Positions 23,678 to 32,910 are shown, numbered from the stretch's first letter. The stretch is 64,000 nt of DNA from Streptomyces sp. 1331.2 (GCF_900199205.1 NZ_OBMJ01000001.1:4777001-4841000), one strand, 5' to 3'. Made by a program: numbers and translations. Notes: generated from the letters alone by a model not told the origin.

Positions 23678-26002
23678 TCAGGGCGTGGGTGTCGCCACCG
23701 GGTGGGTGGCGGGGCCGTCGGTGGCGGTGGGCGGGTCGGTGGGCCGGGGCGGCCGGGTCTGGGTGGGCCGGGCGCTGGGGCTGGGCTGTTCGCGGCTGGG
23801 GGTGGGCTGCGGGGCCTGCGGGCTGGGGGTGCCGGGCCCGGGGGCGGGTTCGCCGGTGGCGGGGGGTGCGCTGGGGGCGTGGGTGGGGGCGGTGTCCGGT
23901 GCGGGGGTGGGGCCGGTGGGCCGGCTGTCGCCGGTGGGGGTGGTGCTGCTGGGGCTGGTGCTGGCGGTGGGGGTGGGCCAGGTGTAGGTGGTGGGGGTGT
24001 CCCCGGTCTGCAGGTCGAACTGCTGGGTGGGGGTGCCGGTCAGGGCGGCGGTCATGTAGGCGGTCCAGATCCTGGTGGGGAAGGTGCCGCCGTTGATCCG
24101 GGTGAGTCCGGCGGTGCCGGCCAGGGGTTCCTTGGCGTGGGTCTTCGGGTTCTCGCGGAACAGGCCGACGGTGGTGGTGAGTTCGGGGGTGTAGCCGGCG
24201 AACCAGGCGGAGAGGTTGGAGTCGGTGGTGCCGGTCTTGCCGGCGGCGGGGCGGCCGAGGTCGAGGGCGGCGGCGCCGGTGCCGCGGGGGCTGACGACGT
24301 CGCGCAGGACGTCGGTGACGGAGTCGGCGAAGCCGCGGCCGATGGCGTCGGTGGGGTTGTGGTCGGGCATTTTGGGGACGTCGACGGCGCCGCCGGGGTT
24401 GACCCGTTCGAGTTTGAGGACGGACCACGGGGTGTGGGCCTGGCCGTGGTTGGCGAGGGTGGCGTAGGCGCCGGCCAGGTCGAGGGCGCTGGGGGTGGCG
24501 GTGCCGAGGGTCATCGAGGTGTTGGCGGGGTCCATGCCGCGGACGCTGTCGGGGATGCCGAGTCTGACGGCGGTCTCCCGGACGCGGGCGAGGCCGGCGT
24601 CCACGCCCTCCTGGGCGTAGACGGAGTTGACGGACTTCACCATGGCGTGGCGCAGGGTGATGTCGCCGTAGTCGATGCCGTCCTCGTTGGGCGGCGCGTA
24701 GGGGGTGGGGCCGCCGGTGACGGGGCGTTCGCTGGTGCCGTCGTAGCGGGTTTCGGTGGTGATGGGGCGGCCGTCGAGGGTGTGCTGGGCGAGCAGGCCG
24801 GCGGCGAGGTCGATCGGTTTGAAGGTTGAGCCGATCTGGTTGTCCTGGCGCAGGGCGTCGTTGTAGGGCTGTTTGGCATAGTCGGGGCCGCCGTAGACTG
24901 CGACGACGCGGCCGGTGGCGGGTTCGACGGAGGCGCCGGCGACGCGGACGTCGGTGTCGGTGGTGGGGCGGGCCGTGGGGTCGAGTTCGTCGGTGAGTTC
25001 GTCCTGGACGGCCTTGACGAAGGCGTCCTGGTGGGGCTTGTCGAAGGTGGTGGTGATCCGCCAGCCGCCGGCCTTGAGGGTGGCGGCGTCGATGGTGCCG
25101 GAGGAGATCAGGTAGTCGTCGGCGACGCCGACGAGGTAGCCGGCCTGGCCGGCGAGGCCGGTGGCGGGCTGGGGGTCGATGGGGTCGGGGAAGGTGGCGG
25201 CGGTGCGGTCGGCGGTGGTGAGGAAGCCGAGTTGGACCATGCCGTCGAGGGTGTAGTTCCAGCGGGCCATGGCCTTCTCGCGGTTGGCGGGGGTGGCCGT
25301 CTTCACGTCGTAGAGGCTGGGGGCCTGGAGCAGGGAGGCGAGGTAGGCGCCCTGGGTGAGGGTGAGTGCGGAGGCGTCGACGCCGTAGTAGGCGTGGGCG
25401 GCGCTCTGGATGCCGTAGGCGCCGCGGCCGAAGTAGCTGCTGTTGAGGTACCCGGCGAGGATGTCCCGCTTGTCGCGCTGCTGGTCGACCTTGAGGGCGA
25501 TGAGGAGTTCGCGGCCCTTGCGCTCGATGGTCCGGTCCTGGGTCAGGTAGTAGTTCTTGACGTACTGCTGGGTGATGGTGGAGCCGCCCTGCATGCCCTT
25601 GCCGGTGAGGGTGTTCCAGCCGGCCCGGAGCATGCCCGTCAGGTCGATGCCGCGGTTCTGGTAGAAGGTGCGGTCCTCGGCGGAGACGACGGCCTGCTGG
25701 GTCTGCAGCGGGATCTGGTCGATGGTGACGTCGGTGCGGTTGACGGCGCCGGTGCGGGCGATCTCGGTGGTGCCGTCGGCGTAGAGGTAGATGTTGTTCT
25801 GGGCGACGGCGTGGGCGTTGGCGTCGGGCACCGGGACGATGACGTAGAGCACGGCGAAGCTGCCGACGGCGATCAGGAACAGCGCGGTGAGGGTGCCGAG
25901 GGTGATCCGCCAGGTGGGCAGGAGCCGGCGCCAGAGCGGGAGGGCACGGCGGGCCTCGCGGCGGGCGGCCCGTTTGGCCTGGCGGCGGGTGCTCAAGGTC
26001 AT
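23678..26002 (-). CDS. Bifunctional class A penicillin-binding protein
   Basis: Peptidoglycan glycosyltransferase and transpeptidase, 774 residues. A basic cytoplasmic start (about 30), one transmembrane helix (35-57), the GT51 domain with AEDRTFYQNRG (catalytic E109; Asn where many have His) and GGSTITQQYVKNYYL, then the penicillin-binding domain with GSTFKP (S-x-x-K, about 397), KSVNS and KTGTT. The last ~110 residues are Pro/Thr/Ser-rich, likely outside the cell. ATG 26002 is chosen; the open frame extends to 26317 through a tandem repeat, which is not coding. Confidence 0.93.
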   Translation of the reverse strand: MTLSTRRQAKRAARREARRALPLWRRLLPTWRITLGTLTALFLIAVGSFAVLYVIVPVPDANAHAVAQNNIYLYADGTTEIARTGAVNRTDVTIDQIPLQTQQAVVSAEDRTFYQNRGIDLTGMLRAGWNTLTGKGMQGGSTITQQYVKNYYLTQDRTIERKGRELLIALKVDQQRDKRDILAGYLNSSYFGRGAYGIQSAAHAYYGVDASALTLTQGAYLASLLQAPSLYDVKTATPANREKAMARWNYTLDGMVQLGFLTTADRTAATFPDPIDPQPATGLAGQAGYLVGVADDYLISSGTIDAATLKAGGWRITTTFDKPHQDAFVKAVQDELTDELDPTARPTTDTDVRVAGASVEPATGRVVAVYGGPDYAKQPYNDALRQDNQIGSTFKPIDLAAGLLAQHTLDGRPITTETRYDGTSERPVTGGPTPYAPPNEDGIDYGDITLRHAMVKSVNSVYAQEGVDAGLARVRETAVRLGIPDSVRGMDPANTSMTLGTATPSALDLAGAYATLANHGQAHTPWSVLKLERVNPGGAVDVPKMPDHNPTDAIGRGFADSVTDVLRDVVSPRGTGAAALDLGRPAAGKTGTTDSNLSAWFAGYTPELTTTVGLFRENPKTHAKEPLAGTAGLTRINGGTFPTRIWTAYMTAALTGTPTQQFDLQTGDTPTTYTWPTPTASTSPSSTTPTGDSRPTGPTPAPDTAPTHAPSAPPATGEPAPGPGTPSPQAPQPTPSREQPSPSARPTQTRPPRPTDPPTATDGPATHPVATPTP

Positions 26003-26040
26003 GCGGAGATTATGTGCTATTTGACGTCCGCTCAGCGGTG

Positions 26041-26170
26041 GGTGGGGCTGGTCGTCGGGCTCGGGAAATCCGGCCGCGGGGCTGGTCGGTGGGATCCGGA
26101 AATCCGGGTGCGGGCGCTGGTCGGTGGGCTCGGGAAATCCGGGTGCGGGGGCTGGTCGTCGGCGGTACGG
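26041..26170. repeat. 35-bp tandem repeat between the PBP and exporter genes
   Basis: Copies begin with GCTGGTCG at 26047, 26081, 26116 and 26151 (spacing 34-35 bp) and share CGGGAAATCCGG-like centres. The last copy is partial. The period is not a multiple of three. It lies in the divergent region of a PBP gene and an ABC operon. Confidence 0.8.
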
Positions 26171-26298
26171 TGAAAGGTGCAAACCGGATAGCGCATCCAC
26201 TTCGGCAGCTCCGCCCCCCCGCCCGGTACCCCCGGGTGTGGCCGGCCGGGGCCGCTGGGGTGTGCGCCGGTGTCGGGCGGTATCTCCCTGCGCCCGTA

Positions 26299-26318
26299 AT
26301 TGTCGATAAGGAGACAAT
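26299..26318 (+). promoter_or_regulatory. Inverted repeat flanking the ribosome-binding site of the first exporter gene
   Basis: ATTGTC (26299-26304) and GACAAT (26313-26318) are complementary and enclose the AAGGAG site (26308-26313) just before ATG 26319. In RNA the site would sit in the loop; in DNA it could be an operator. Confidence 0.45.
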
Positions 26319-27230
26319 ATGCTGAACGCTGCCCCCGCCGGGGCGAGGCCCCCCGATCCGGCGGAGGCCCCGGCCGCCTCCCCCGGGCCCGACCCGGCCG
26401 CCCCGCCTGGGCTCCACGCCGCCGCCTCGTTCGGGCTCTACGCCGCCGTCGCCCGCGGCGCCTTCCGCCGCTACGCCACCTACCGCGCCGCCACCCTGGC
26501 CGGCACCTTCACCAACACCGTCTTCGGCATCATCCTCGCCTCCTCCTTCCTCGCCCTGTGGCAGGCCCGCCCCGGCCTCGGCGGCTACGACCAGAGCCAG
26601 GCCGTCACCTACATCTGGATCAGCCAGGCCCTGCTGGTCACCGTCGCGGTGTGGGGCGGCGGCTTCCAGGACGACCTCCAGGACCGATTCCGCAGCGGCG
26701 ACATCGCCGTCGACCTCTACCGTCCGGTCGACTTCCAGGGCTGGTGGCTGGCCACCGATCTCGGCCGTGCCGCCTTCCAACTGCTGGTCCGCGGCACCGG
26801 GCCGCTGCTTGTGGGCGCCCTGGTGTTCCGCACCCGGATGCCCGAACAGCCGCTGACCTGGGCGTTCTTCCTGCTCTCGGTGCTGCTCGCGGTCGTGGTC
26901 AGCTTCGGGCTGCGGTTCCTGGTCTCGATCACCGGCTTCTGGCTGCACGACTCGGAGGGCGTGCGCTCGGTGATGCTGGTGGTCTCGATGTTCTTCTCCG
27001 GCATGCTGCTGCCGATCGCGCTGTTCCCCGGCCTGCTCGGCGACCTCGCCCCGGTGCTGCCCTGGGCGGCGCTGGTGAAGGTGCCGACGGACGTCTTCCT
27101 GGAGCGCGCGAGCGGCAGCGGCCTGCTCGGCGCGCTCGGCTTCCAACTCGCCTGGGCGGCCGCGCTGCTGGCCGCCGGCCGGGGCGCGCAGTGGCTGGCG
27201 ACCCGTCGGGTGGTGGTGCAGGGTGGCTGA
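26319..27230 (+). CDS. ABC-2 family exporter membrane protein, first subunit
   Basis: 303 residues. After a Pro/Ala-rich start (about 35) there are six predicted membrane segments, for example FTNTVFGIILASSFLALW and FFLLSVLLAVVVSFGLRFLVSI. The segment FQDDLQDRFRSGDIAVDLYRPVDFQGWWLA is typical of the ABC-2-like DUF990 family (the permease pair with this ATPase type). It works with the next two genes as one exporter. AAGGAG precedes ATG 26319. The next gene's GTG overlaps the stop by 8 bases. Substrate is unknown. Confidence 0.82.
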   Translation: MLNAAPAGARPPDPAEAPAASPGPDPAAPPGLHAAASFGLYAAVARGAFRRYATYRAATLAGTFTNTVFGIILASSFLALWQARPGLGGYDQSQAVTYIWISQALLVTVAVWGGGFQDDLQDRFRSGDIAVDLYRPVDFQGWWLATDLGRAAFQLLVRGTGPLLVGALVFRTRMPEQPLTWAFFLLSVLLAVVVSFGLRFLVSITGFWLHDSEGVRSVMLVVSMFFSGMLLPIALFPGLLGDLAPVLPWAALVKVPTDVFLERASGSGLLGALGFQLAWAAALLAAGRGAQWLATRRVVVQGG

Positions 27231-28116
27231 GCAGCTCACGGCTCCCCGCCGGGATCCCCGCGCGACCCGCCACGATCCGCTCGCGACCCGCCGTGATCCG
27301 CTCGCGGCGCGGGCCGCCTGGGCGCTGCGCTCCTGGTGGCTCTGCGCCCGGATGTGGATGCGCTCGATGATGGCCTACCGGGCGTCCTTCGCACTGAACC
27401 TGCTGGCCAGTCTGGCCATCCACTCCCTCGACTTCGTGGTGCTGGTGATCATGTTCCGGCACACCGACCGGCTCGGCGGCTGGAACCTGCCGGAGATCGC
27501 CTTCCTCTACGCCACCGCGACCTTCTCGCTCGGCGTCGCCAACATGCTGGTCGGCTCGGTCGACGGCCTCGGCGTGCGGATCGTCAACGGCTCCCTGGAC
27601 ACCATGCTGATCCGCCCCGCCCCCGCGCTCTCCCAGCTGTGCGCCGAACGCTTCTCGCTGCGCCGGCTCGGCCGCCCCCTGCAGGCCGTGGCGGTGCTGG
27701 TCTGGTCGCTCACCGCCCTGGACGTGCACTGGACCTGGGACCGGGTGCTGCTCGTACCCGTCCTGCTGGTCTGCGGCAGCGTCATCTTCGGCGCGATCTA
27801 CGTCGGCGGCGCCACCGTCCAGTTCTGGTGGGGCGAGTCCAAGGAGATCCAGAACTCCTTCACCTACGGCGGCGCGACCCTGCTGCACTACCCACCGACG
27901 ATCTTCGCCAAGGAACTGGTCGCCGGGGTGGTCTTCGGCGTCCCGCTGGCCTTCGTCAACTGGCTGCCCGCCCTGCACATCCTCGGCCGCCCGGACCCGC
28001 TCGGCCTGCCCACGGCCTTCCAGTACGCCTCCCCGGTCGCGGCCGCCCTCTGCGTCGCCGCCGCCGGGCTCGCCTGGCGCGCCGGGCTGCGCGCCTACCG
28101 CGGGACGGGCAGCTGA
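27223..28116 (+). CDS. ABC-2 family exporter membrane protein, second subunit
   Basis: 297 residues with about six membrane segments (ASFALNLLASLAIHSLDFVVLVIMF, then VLLVPVLLVCGSVIFGAIYVGGATVQFWW). NGSLDTMLIRPAPALSQL is the ABC-2 loop shared with its partner. The N-terminus carries a three-fold heptad, DPRATRH-DPLATRR-DPLAARA, encoded by a 21-bp DNA repeat (27251-27313) that is absent from the core fold. GTG 27223 overlaps the upstream gene. The ATPase starts 83 bases after the stop, past GC-rich 18-bp repeats. Confidence 0.82.
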   Translation: MAEQLTAPRRDPRATRHDPLATRRDPLAARAAWALRSWWLCARMWMRSMMAYRASFALNLLASLAIHSLDFVVLVIMFRHTDRLGGWNLPEIAFLYATATFSLGVANMLVGSVDGLGVRIVNGSLDTMLIRPAPALSQLCAERFSLRRLGRPLQAVAVLVWSLTALDVHWTWDRVLLVPVLLVCGSVIFGAIYVGGATVQFWWGESKEIQNSFTYGGATLLHYPPTIFAKELVAGVVFGVPLAFVNWLPALHILGRPDPLGLPTAFQYASPVAAALCVAAAGLAWRAGLRAYRGTGS

Positions 28117-28199
28117 ACGGCCGCCCGGGCCGCCGCCCGGGCCGTCGGGGCCGCCGCCCGGGCCGTCAACCGAACCATCGTCGCTCGCAAGGAGTTTCC

Positions 28200-29159
28200 A
28201 TGGCACTGATCGAACTCCAGGACGTCCACCGCAGCTTCACCGTACGGGCCCGCACCGGCCGGTTCAGCCGGACCAAGCGCGAGGTGCGCGCGGTGGACGG
28301 GCTCAGCTTCACCGTCGAGGCCGGCGAGTGCGTCGGCTACATCGGGCCCAACGGCGCCGGCAAGTCCACCACCATCAAGATGCTCACCGGCATCCTCGTC
28401 CCCAGCTCCGGACGGCTGCGGGTGGCCGGGGTCGACCCGGCCCGCGAACGCGTCACACTGGCCCGCCGGATCGGCGTCGTCTTCGGGCAGCGCACCACCC
28501 TCTGGTGGGACCTCCCGCTGCGCGACTCCTTCGAACTCGCCCGCCGGATCTACCGCATCCCCGACCAGCGGTACCGCGAGAACCTCGACCGCTGCGTCGA
28601 ACTGCTCGATCTGGGCGCCCTCTTGGACACCCCCGTCCGTCAGCTCTCGCTCGGCCAGCGGATGCGCGGCGACCTCGCGGCGGCGCTGCTGCACGACCCC
28701 CAGGTGCTCTACCTGGACGAACCGACCATCGGCCTGGACGTGGTCAGCAAGGGCAAGGTGCGCGAGTTCCTGCGCGAGGTCAACCGCGACCGGGGCACCA
28801 CCGTGCTGCTCACCACGCACGACCTGACCGACATCGAACAGCTCTGCGACCGGGTGATGGTGATCGACCACGGCCGGGTGGTGTACGACGGCGGGCTGGA
28901 CGGCCTGCACGCCACCGGCCGCAGCGAGCGCACGCTCGTGGTGGACCTCGCCGAGGCCCGGGCCCCGATCGAGGTGGCCGGGGCGCGGGTGGTCAAGGTC
29001 GAGGGGCCGCGCCAGTGGCTGGCCTTCCCGGCGCAGCAGAGCGCCGCGCCGATCGTGGCGGCGGTCGCGGAGCGGTACCCGCTGGTGGACCTCTCGGTGC
29101 GCGAGCCGGCCATCGAGGACGTGATCGCCCGGATGTACGCGGAGGTCGCGATCGGCTGA
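28200..29159 (+). CDS. ABC exporter ATPase
   Basis: 319 residues. Walker A GPNGAGKST (49-57), Q-loop FGQRTTLWWDLPL, signature LSLGQRMRGDLAAALL, Walker B VLYLDEPTIGLD and H-loop TTHD. The C-terminal 90 residues, as in DUF990-type exporters, end with DVIARMYAEVAIG. AAGGAG at 28189-28194 precedes ATG 28200. It powers the two membrane proteins upstream; the whole forms a three-gene operon. Substrate unknown. Confidence 0.92.
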   Translation: MALIELQDVHRSFTVRARTGRFSRTKREVRAVDGLSFTVEAGECVGYIGPNGAGKSTTIKMLTGILVPSSGRLRVAGVDPARERVTLARRIGVVFGQRTTLWWDLPLRDSFELARRIYRIPDQRYRENLDRCVELLDLGALLDTPVRQLSLGQRMRGDLAAALLHDPQVLYLDEPTIGLDVVSKGKVREFLREVNRDRGTTVLLTTHDLTDIEQLCDRVMVIDHGRVVYDGGLDGLHATGRSERTLVVDLAEARAPIEVAGARVVKVEGPRQWLAFPAQQSAAPIVAAVAERYPLVDLSVREPAIEDVIARMYAEVAIG

Positions 29160-29359
29160 GCGGGCGGCGAGGGCGTCGGGGTCGTCGGGGTCGTCCGGTC
29201 GCTGTGCGTTCGTGGGCGCGTGTGGTGTTCGTGCGTACGGTGGCCGGGCGGGTGTTCTGCTCGCCGTCGCCGGTGCGGGTGACGGTCGTGACTCCGGGGT
29301 CCGGAGCCGAGTTGGCCGTTCGTCACCTGCCGAGACCAGGACCGGAGGCCCGCCGCCCG

Positions 29360-30214
29360 ATGGCCGTACCCGACGTGACCGTGGTGGTCGTGGTCTCCGA
29401 CGCCGTGTCCGTGGGCTTCGCCGACTCGGCGCCGGCCTGGGCGCCGGCCGACGCCAAGCTGCTCCGAACGGACCTCGTCCGGTGCCACGGGCTGTGCCGC
29501 AACGAGGAGTCGACGGTCTACTCGGACCAGCCGTTCACCCCGGAGGTCTGCCCGCGGGCGGGCGGGGGGTCCGTCCTCGCCGACTGCGACTGCTGCTTCC
29601 TGGTGCTGCGTGAGGACCTGGGCTACCGCACCGAGCGGGCCGGGGTGCTGGACCGGCTGCGCGGGATCGTCGCGCTGCAGCAGGTGGCCGCCGAACTGGC
29701 GGAGCCGGGCGAGGAGTTGGACGCCATCCGGGTGCGCAGCTTCAGCTGGGACGTGCCGCGGCTGCTGGGGGACGGCTTCCTGCTGCTGGACGCCGGGCTG
29801 CAGGAGCGGGTGTGCCGCGAAGTGGCCCGGCTGGTCGAGCGGTTCGGCGCCCGCGAGGTGTACCACCGGCTGCCGGCCGCCGGGCGGGTGCGGCTCGAAC
29901 TCGCCGCGGCCGTAAGGCCGGAGGCGCTGCGCGACCAGATCCGCTACGAGGCCGCGCACGGTGAGCCGCCGACGGTCGTGGAGGGCCGACGGCACTACGC
30001 GGGCTACCCGGCGTTCCGGGACGGCCGGCTCGGGCTGGCGGACGAGCTGTTCCTGCTGCGGGAGGATCCGGTGGTCGAGGCGGCTCCGCCGCTGAACCTC
30101 GCCCAGCAGCTGTGGCGCGGCGTCGTCCCGGCCCAGGTGCGGCGCGGGCTGCGGCGGATCGTGCCGGGCGGGGCGGCGTGGCGGGCTGCCCTCGGCCGGC
30201 CGTCCGGGGTGTGA
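29360..30214 (+). CDS. Cysteine-rich protein of unknown function
   Basis: 284 residues, not recognised. The N-terminal third has clustered cysteines: CHGLC, VCPR and DCDCC within about 50 residues, possibly a metal or redox site. The rest is acidic/hydrophobic and helical (LRGIVALQQVAAELAEPGEEL, then VRSFSWDVPRLLGDGFLLLDAGLQERVCREVARLVERFGAREVYHRL) with no membrane helix. ATG 29360 is preferred (GGAGG at 29343-29347); GTG 29204 would add a poor N-terminus. It lies 200 bases after the ABC ATPase on the same strand. Confidence 0.6.
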   Translation: MAVPDVTVVVVVSDAVSVGFADSAPAWAPADAKLLRTDLVRCHGLCRNEESTVYSDQPFTPEVCPRAGGGSVLADCDCCFLVLREDLGYRTERAGVLDRLRGIVALQQVAAELAEPGEELDAIRVRSFSWDVPRLLGDGFLLLDAGLQERVCREVARLVERFGAREVYHRLPAAGRVRLELAAAVRPEALRDQIRYEAAHGEPPTVVEGRRHYAGYPAFRDGRLGLADELFLLREDPVVEAAPPLNLAQQLWRGVVPAQVRRGLRRIVPGGAAWRAALGRPSGV

Positions 30215-30365
30215 GGGGGCGCCGTCCGGCGGTTGTCCCGGGGTGCCCGCCCCGGCCGTGCCCTGGGTGACGGCGCGTACGCCCGGCGTGAGGGTGGTCT
30301 GCACGCCCGGCGCGTGATCGCGAGGCGCGCCCTCGCCCGCGCCGGGCACCGGGCAGACTGGCGGG

Positions 30366-31661
30366 GTGAGTGACGAAGCCTTCAGCGGGACCGGCCCCGG
30401 GGTCCGGTTCACCGCGGCCGATGAGCAGAAGAGACAGGGCGTCCGCCGGATGAAGACCATCGCGACCGGCCTGCTGGCCTTCGCGACCCTCGTCTTCGCC
30501 CTCTCCACCTGGGCCAAGGCGGCCGGGGCCGGCGCCTGGGCGGGCTACCTGGCGGCCGCCGCCGAGGCGGGCATGGTGGGCGCGCTGGCCGACTGGTTCG
30601 CGGTGACCGCGCTGTTCCGCCGCCCCTTCGGCCTGCCGATCCCGCACACCGCGATCATCCCGACCAAGAAGGACGCCTTCGGGCGCTCGCTCGGCGACTT
30701 CGTCGGCGACAACTTCCTCTCCGGGCACGTGGTGCGCGGGCGCCTCGCGGCGCTCGGCATCGGCCGCCGGCTGGGGGAGTGGCTGGCCGCGCCGGGCAGC
30801 GCCGAGCGGGTCACCAAGGAGGCCTCGGCGGCGCTGCGCGGCTTGCTCGCAGTGCTGCGCGACGACGACGTGCGGGCGGTGGTCGCCGAGGCGGTGACCA
30901 GGCGGGCCGCCGCCACCTCGGTGGCCGAGCCGATGGGCCGGATGCTCGGCAAGGTGGTCGCGGACGGCGGCCACCACGGCGTGGTGGACCTGGTGGCCGT
31001 CCGCGCGCACGGCTGGCTGACCGACAACCACGAGGACGTGGTGCAGAAGGTGACCCAGAAGACCCCGGGCTGGACGCCCAAGTTCATCGACCACCAGGTC
31101 GGCGAGCGGGTCTACAAGGAGCTGCTGCGCTTCGTCACCGACATCCGCGACGACCCGGACCACCCGGCCCGCGGCGCGATCGACAACTTCCTCGCCGACT
31201 TCGCGACCGAGCTGCAGACCGACCCGGAGACCATTGCCCGGGTCGAGCGCGCCAAGGGTGAGCTGCTGGCCCGCCCCGAGGTGCAGGACCTGATCAACTC
31301 CACCTGGACGGCCGTGCGCACCCTGGTGATGGGCGCGGCCGAGGACGAGGACAGCGAACTGCGCCGGCGCATCCGCGAGGGCGTGCGGCGCTTCGGCGAG
31401 CGCCTGGCCACCGACCCCAAGCTGCAGGCCAAGGTCGACGGCTGGCTCCAGGACGCCGCCCAGTACCTGGTCGACACCTACCGTGCCGAGATCACCTCGC
31501 TGATCTCCGAGACGGTGGCGGGCTGGGACGCCGACGAGGCCTCCCGCAAGATCGAGGCCAACGTCGGCCGCGACCTGCAGTTCATCCGGATCAACGGAAC
31601 CGTGGTCGGCGCCCTGGCCGGGCTCCTGATCCACACCGTGGCGTCCGCGCTCGGGGGGTGA
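30366..31661 (+). CDS. DUF445 membrane-associated protein
   Basis: 431 residues. It begins with a short cytoplasmic part and a hydrophobic helix (TGLLAFATLVFALSTWA), followed by the DUF445 core: AAAEAGMVGALADWFAVTALFRRPFGLPIPHTAIIPTKKD. A long helical central region has many charged repeats, and there is a C-terminal membrane segment (GTVVGALAGLLIHTVASAL). Two membrane anchors with a big soluble part are usual for this family. Function unknown. The start is GTG 30366. A 31-bp direct repeat covers its stop codon. Confidence 0.88.
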   Translation: MSDEAFSGTGPGVRFTAADEQKRQGVRRMKTIATGLLAFATLVFALSTWAKAAGAGAWAGYLAAAAEAGMVGALADWFAVTALFRRPFGLPIPHTAIIPTKKDAFGRSLGDFVGDNFLSGHVVRGRLAALGIGRRLGEWLAAPGSAERVTKEASAALRGLLAVLRDDDVRAVVAEAVTRRAAATSVAEPMGRMLGKVVADGGHHGVVDLVAVRAHGWLTDNHEDVVQKVTQKTPGWTPKFIDHQVGERVYKELLRFVTDIRDDPDHPARGAIDNFLADFATELQTDPETIARVERAKGELLARPEVQDLINSTWTAVRTLVMGAAEDEDSELRRRIREGVRRFGERLATDPKLQAKVDGWLQDAAQYLVDTYRAEITSLISETVAGWDADEASRKIEANVGRDLQFIRINGTVVGALAGLLIHTVASALGG

Positions 31662-31739
31662 GCCGGGCGCCGTCCCTCCGGGGCGGGCGGGGTGTCCGTC
31701 CCTCCGGAGTGAGCCGGGCGCCGTCCCTCCGGGGCGGGC
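31658..31739. repeat. 31-bp direct repeat at the DUF445 stop codon
   Basis: The 31-bp unit starting GTGAGCCGGGCGCCGTCCCT occurs at 31658-31688 and again at 31709-31739, 51 bp apart, with a third degenerate GTCCCTCCGG core between. The first copy contains the TGA of the DUF445 gene. Confidence 0.75.
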
Positions 31740-31812
31740 CGGCCTCGGCCTATGCTTGCCAGCACTGTCGGAACGCGCGTAGAAGGCGCGGAGAAGGAAG
31801 TAGGGCACCGCC

Positions 31813-32910
31813 GTGGTCCAGCCGGACGGAAGTCGGATCGGAAACCCCACCGGTAACACCGGGAGCACCGGTGGCACCGGAAGCGCGAGCGGCATCGAGG
31901 CGTTCATCGCCGGGATGCCCAAGGCGGAACTGCACGTCCACCACGTCGGCTCGGCCTCGCCGCGCGTCGTCGCCGAACTGGCCGCCCGCCACGCCGGGGC
32001 GTCCAAGGTGCCGACCGACCCGGCGGCGCTCGCCGAGTACTTCACCTTCACCGACTTCGCGCACTTCATCGAGGTCTACCTGAGCGTCGTGGACCTGGTC
32101 CGGGACGCCGAGGACGTCCGGGCGCTGACCTACGGCGTCGCCGAGGACATGGCGCGCCAGAACATCCGGTACGCCGAGCTGACCATCACGCCGTTCTCCT
32201 CGGTCCGGCGGGGCATCCCCGAGGTCGCCTTCATGGAGGCGATCGAGGACGCCCGGCTGCGGGCCGAGAAGGAGCTCGGCGTGGTGCTGCGCTGGTGCTT
32301 CGACATCCCGGGCGAGGCCGGTCTGGAGGCGGCCGAGGTGACCGCCCGGCTGGCCACCGAGCTGGCCCCCGAGGGCCTGGTCAGCTTCGGCCTGGGCGGC
32401 CCGGAGATCGGCGTGCCGCGCCCGCAGTTCAAGCCCTACTTCGACCGGGCGCGCGCGGTCGGCCTGCGCAGCGTCCCGCACGCGGGCGAGACCACCGGGC
32501 CGGAGACGGTCTGGGACGCGATCCGGGTGCTCGGCGCCGAGCGCATCGGGCACGGCACCCAGGCGGTCAAGGACCCGGCGCTGCTCGACCACCTGGGCGA
32601 GCACCGGATCGCGCTGGAGGTCTGCCCGACCTCCAACATCGCCACCCGGGCCGTGGAGCGGATCGAGGACCACCCGATCAAGCAGATGGTGGACGCCGGT
32701 CTGCTGGTGACGGTCAACAGCGACGACCCGCCGATGTTCGGCACCGACCTCAACACCGAGTACGCGGTGGCGGCGCGGCTGCTGGGTCTGGACGAGGCCG
32801 GGGTGGCGGCGCTGGCCCGCAACGCGGTCGAGGCGTCCTTCCTGGACCAGGCGGGCAAGGCGAGGCTGGTCGGCGAGATCGACGCCCACCTGGCGGGCTG
32901 GCGGCGCTGA
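31813..32910 (+). CDS. Adenosine/6-aminodeoxyfutalosine deaminase-type amidohydrolase
   Basis: 365 residues. Zinc and catalytic sites of the adenosine deaminase family are complete: HVHHVGS, VPHAGET, ERIGHGT and VNSDDPPMF. The first motif is HVHH instead of the HxHLDG of classical adenosine deaminase. Streptomyces enzymes beginning with KAELHVHHVGSASPR are associated with the futalosine route to menaquinone (aminodeoxyfutalosine to futalosine), so that role is likely but not proven. GTG 31813 is the start; the first 25 residues are Gly/Thr-rich. The terminator is at 32944. Confidence 0.85.
   Translation: MVQPDGSRIGNPTGNTGSTGGTGSASGIEAFIAGMPKAELHVHHVGSASPRVVAELAARHAGASKVPTDPAALAEYFTFTDFAHFIEVYLSVVDLVRDAEDVRALTYGVAEDMARQNIRYAELTITPFSSVRRGIPEVAFMEAIEDARLRAEKELGVVLRWCFDIPGEAGLEAAEVTARLATELAPEGLVSFGLGGPEIGVPRPQFKPYFDRARAVGLRSVPHAGETTGPETVWDAIRVLGAERIGHGTQAVKDPALLDHLGEHRIALEVCPTSNIATRAVERIEDHPIKQMVDAGLLVTVNSDDPPMFGTDLNTEYAVAARLLGLDEAGVAALARNAVEASFLDQAGKARLVGEIDAHLAGWRR

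Noticed and set aside
29360..30214. Lanthipeptide or other RiPP biosynthesis because of Cys clusters and an ABC exporter
   Set aside because: No precursor peptide, no LanM/LanB/radical-SAM gene and no protease domain is found in the surroundings.
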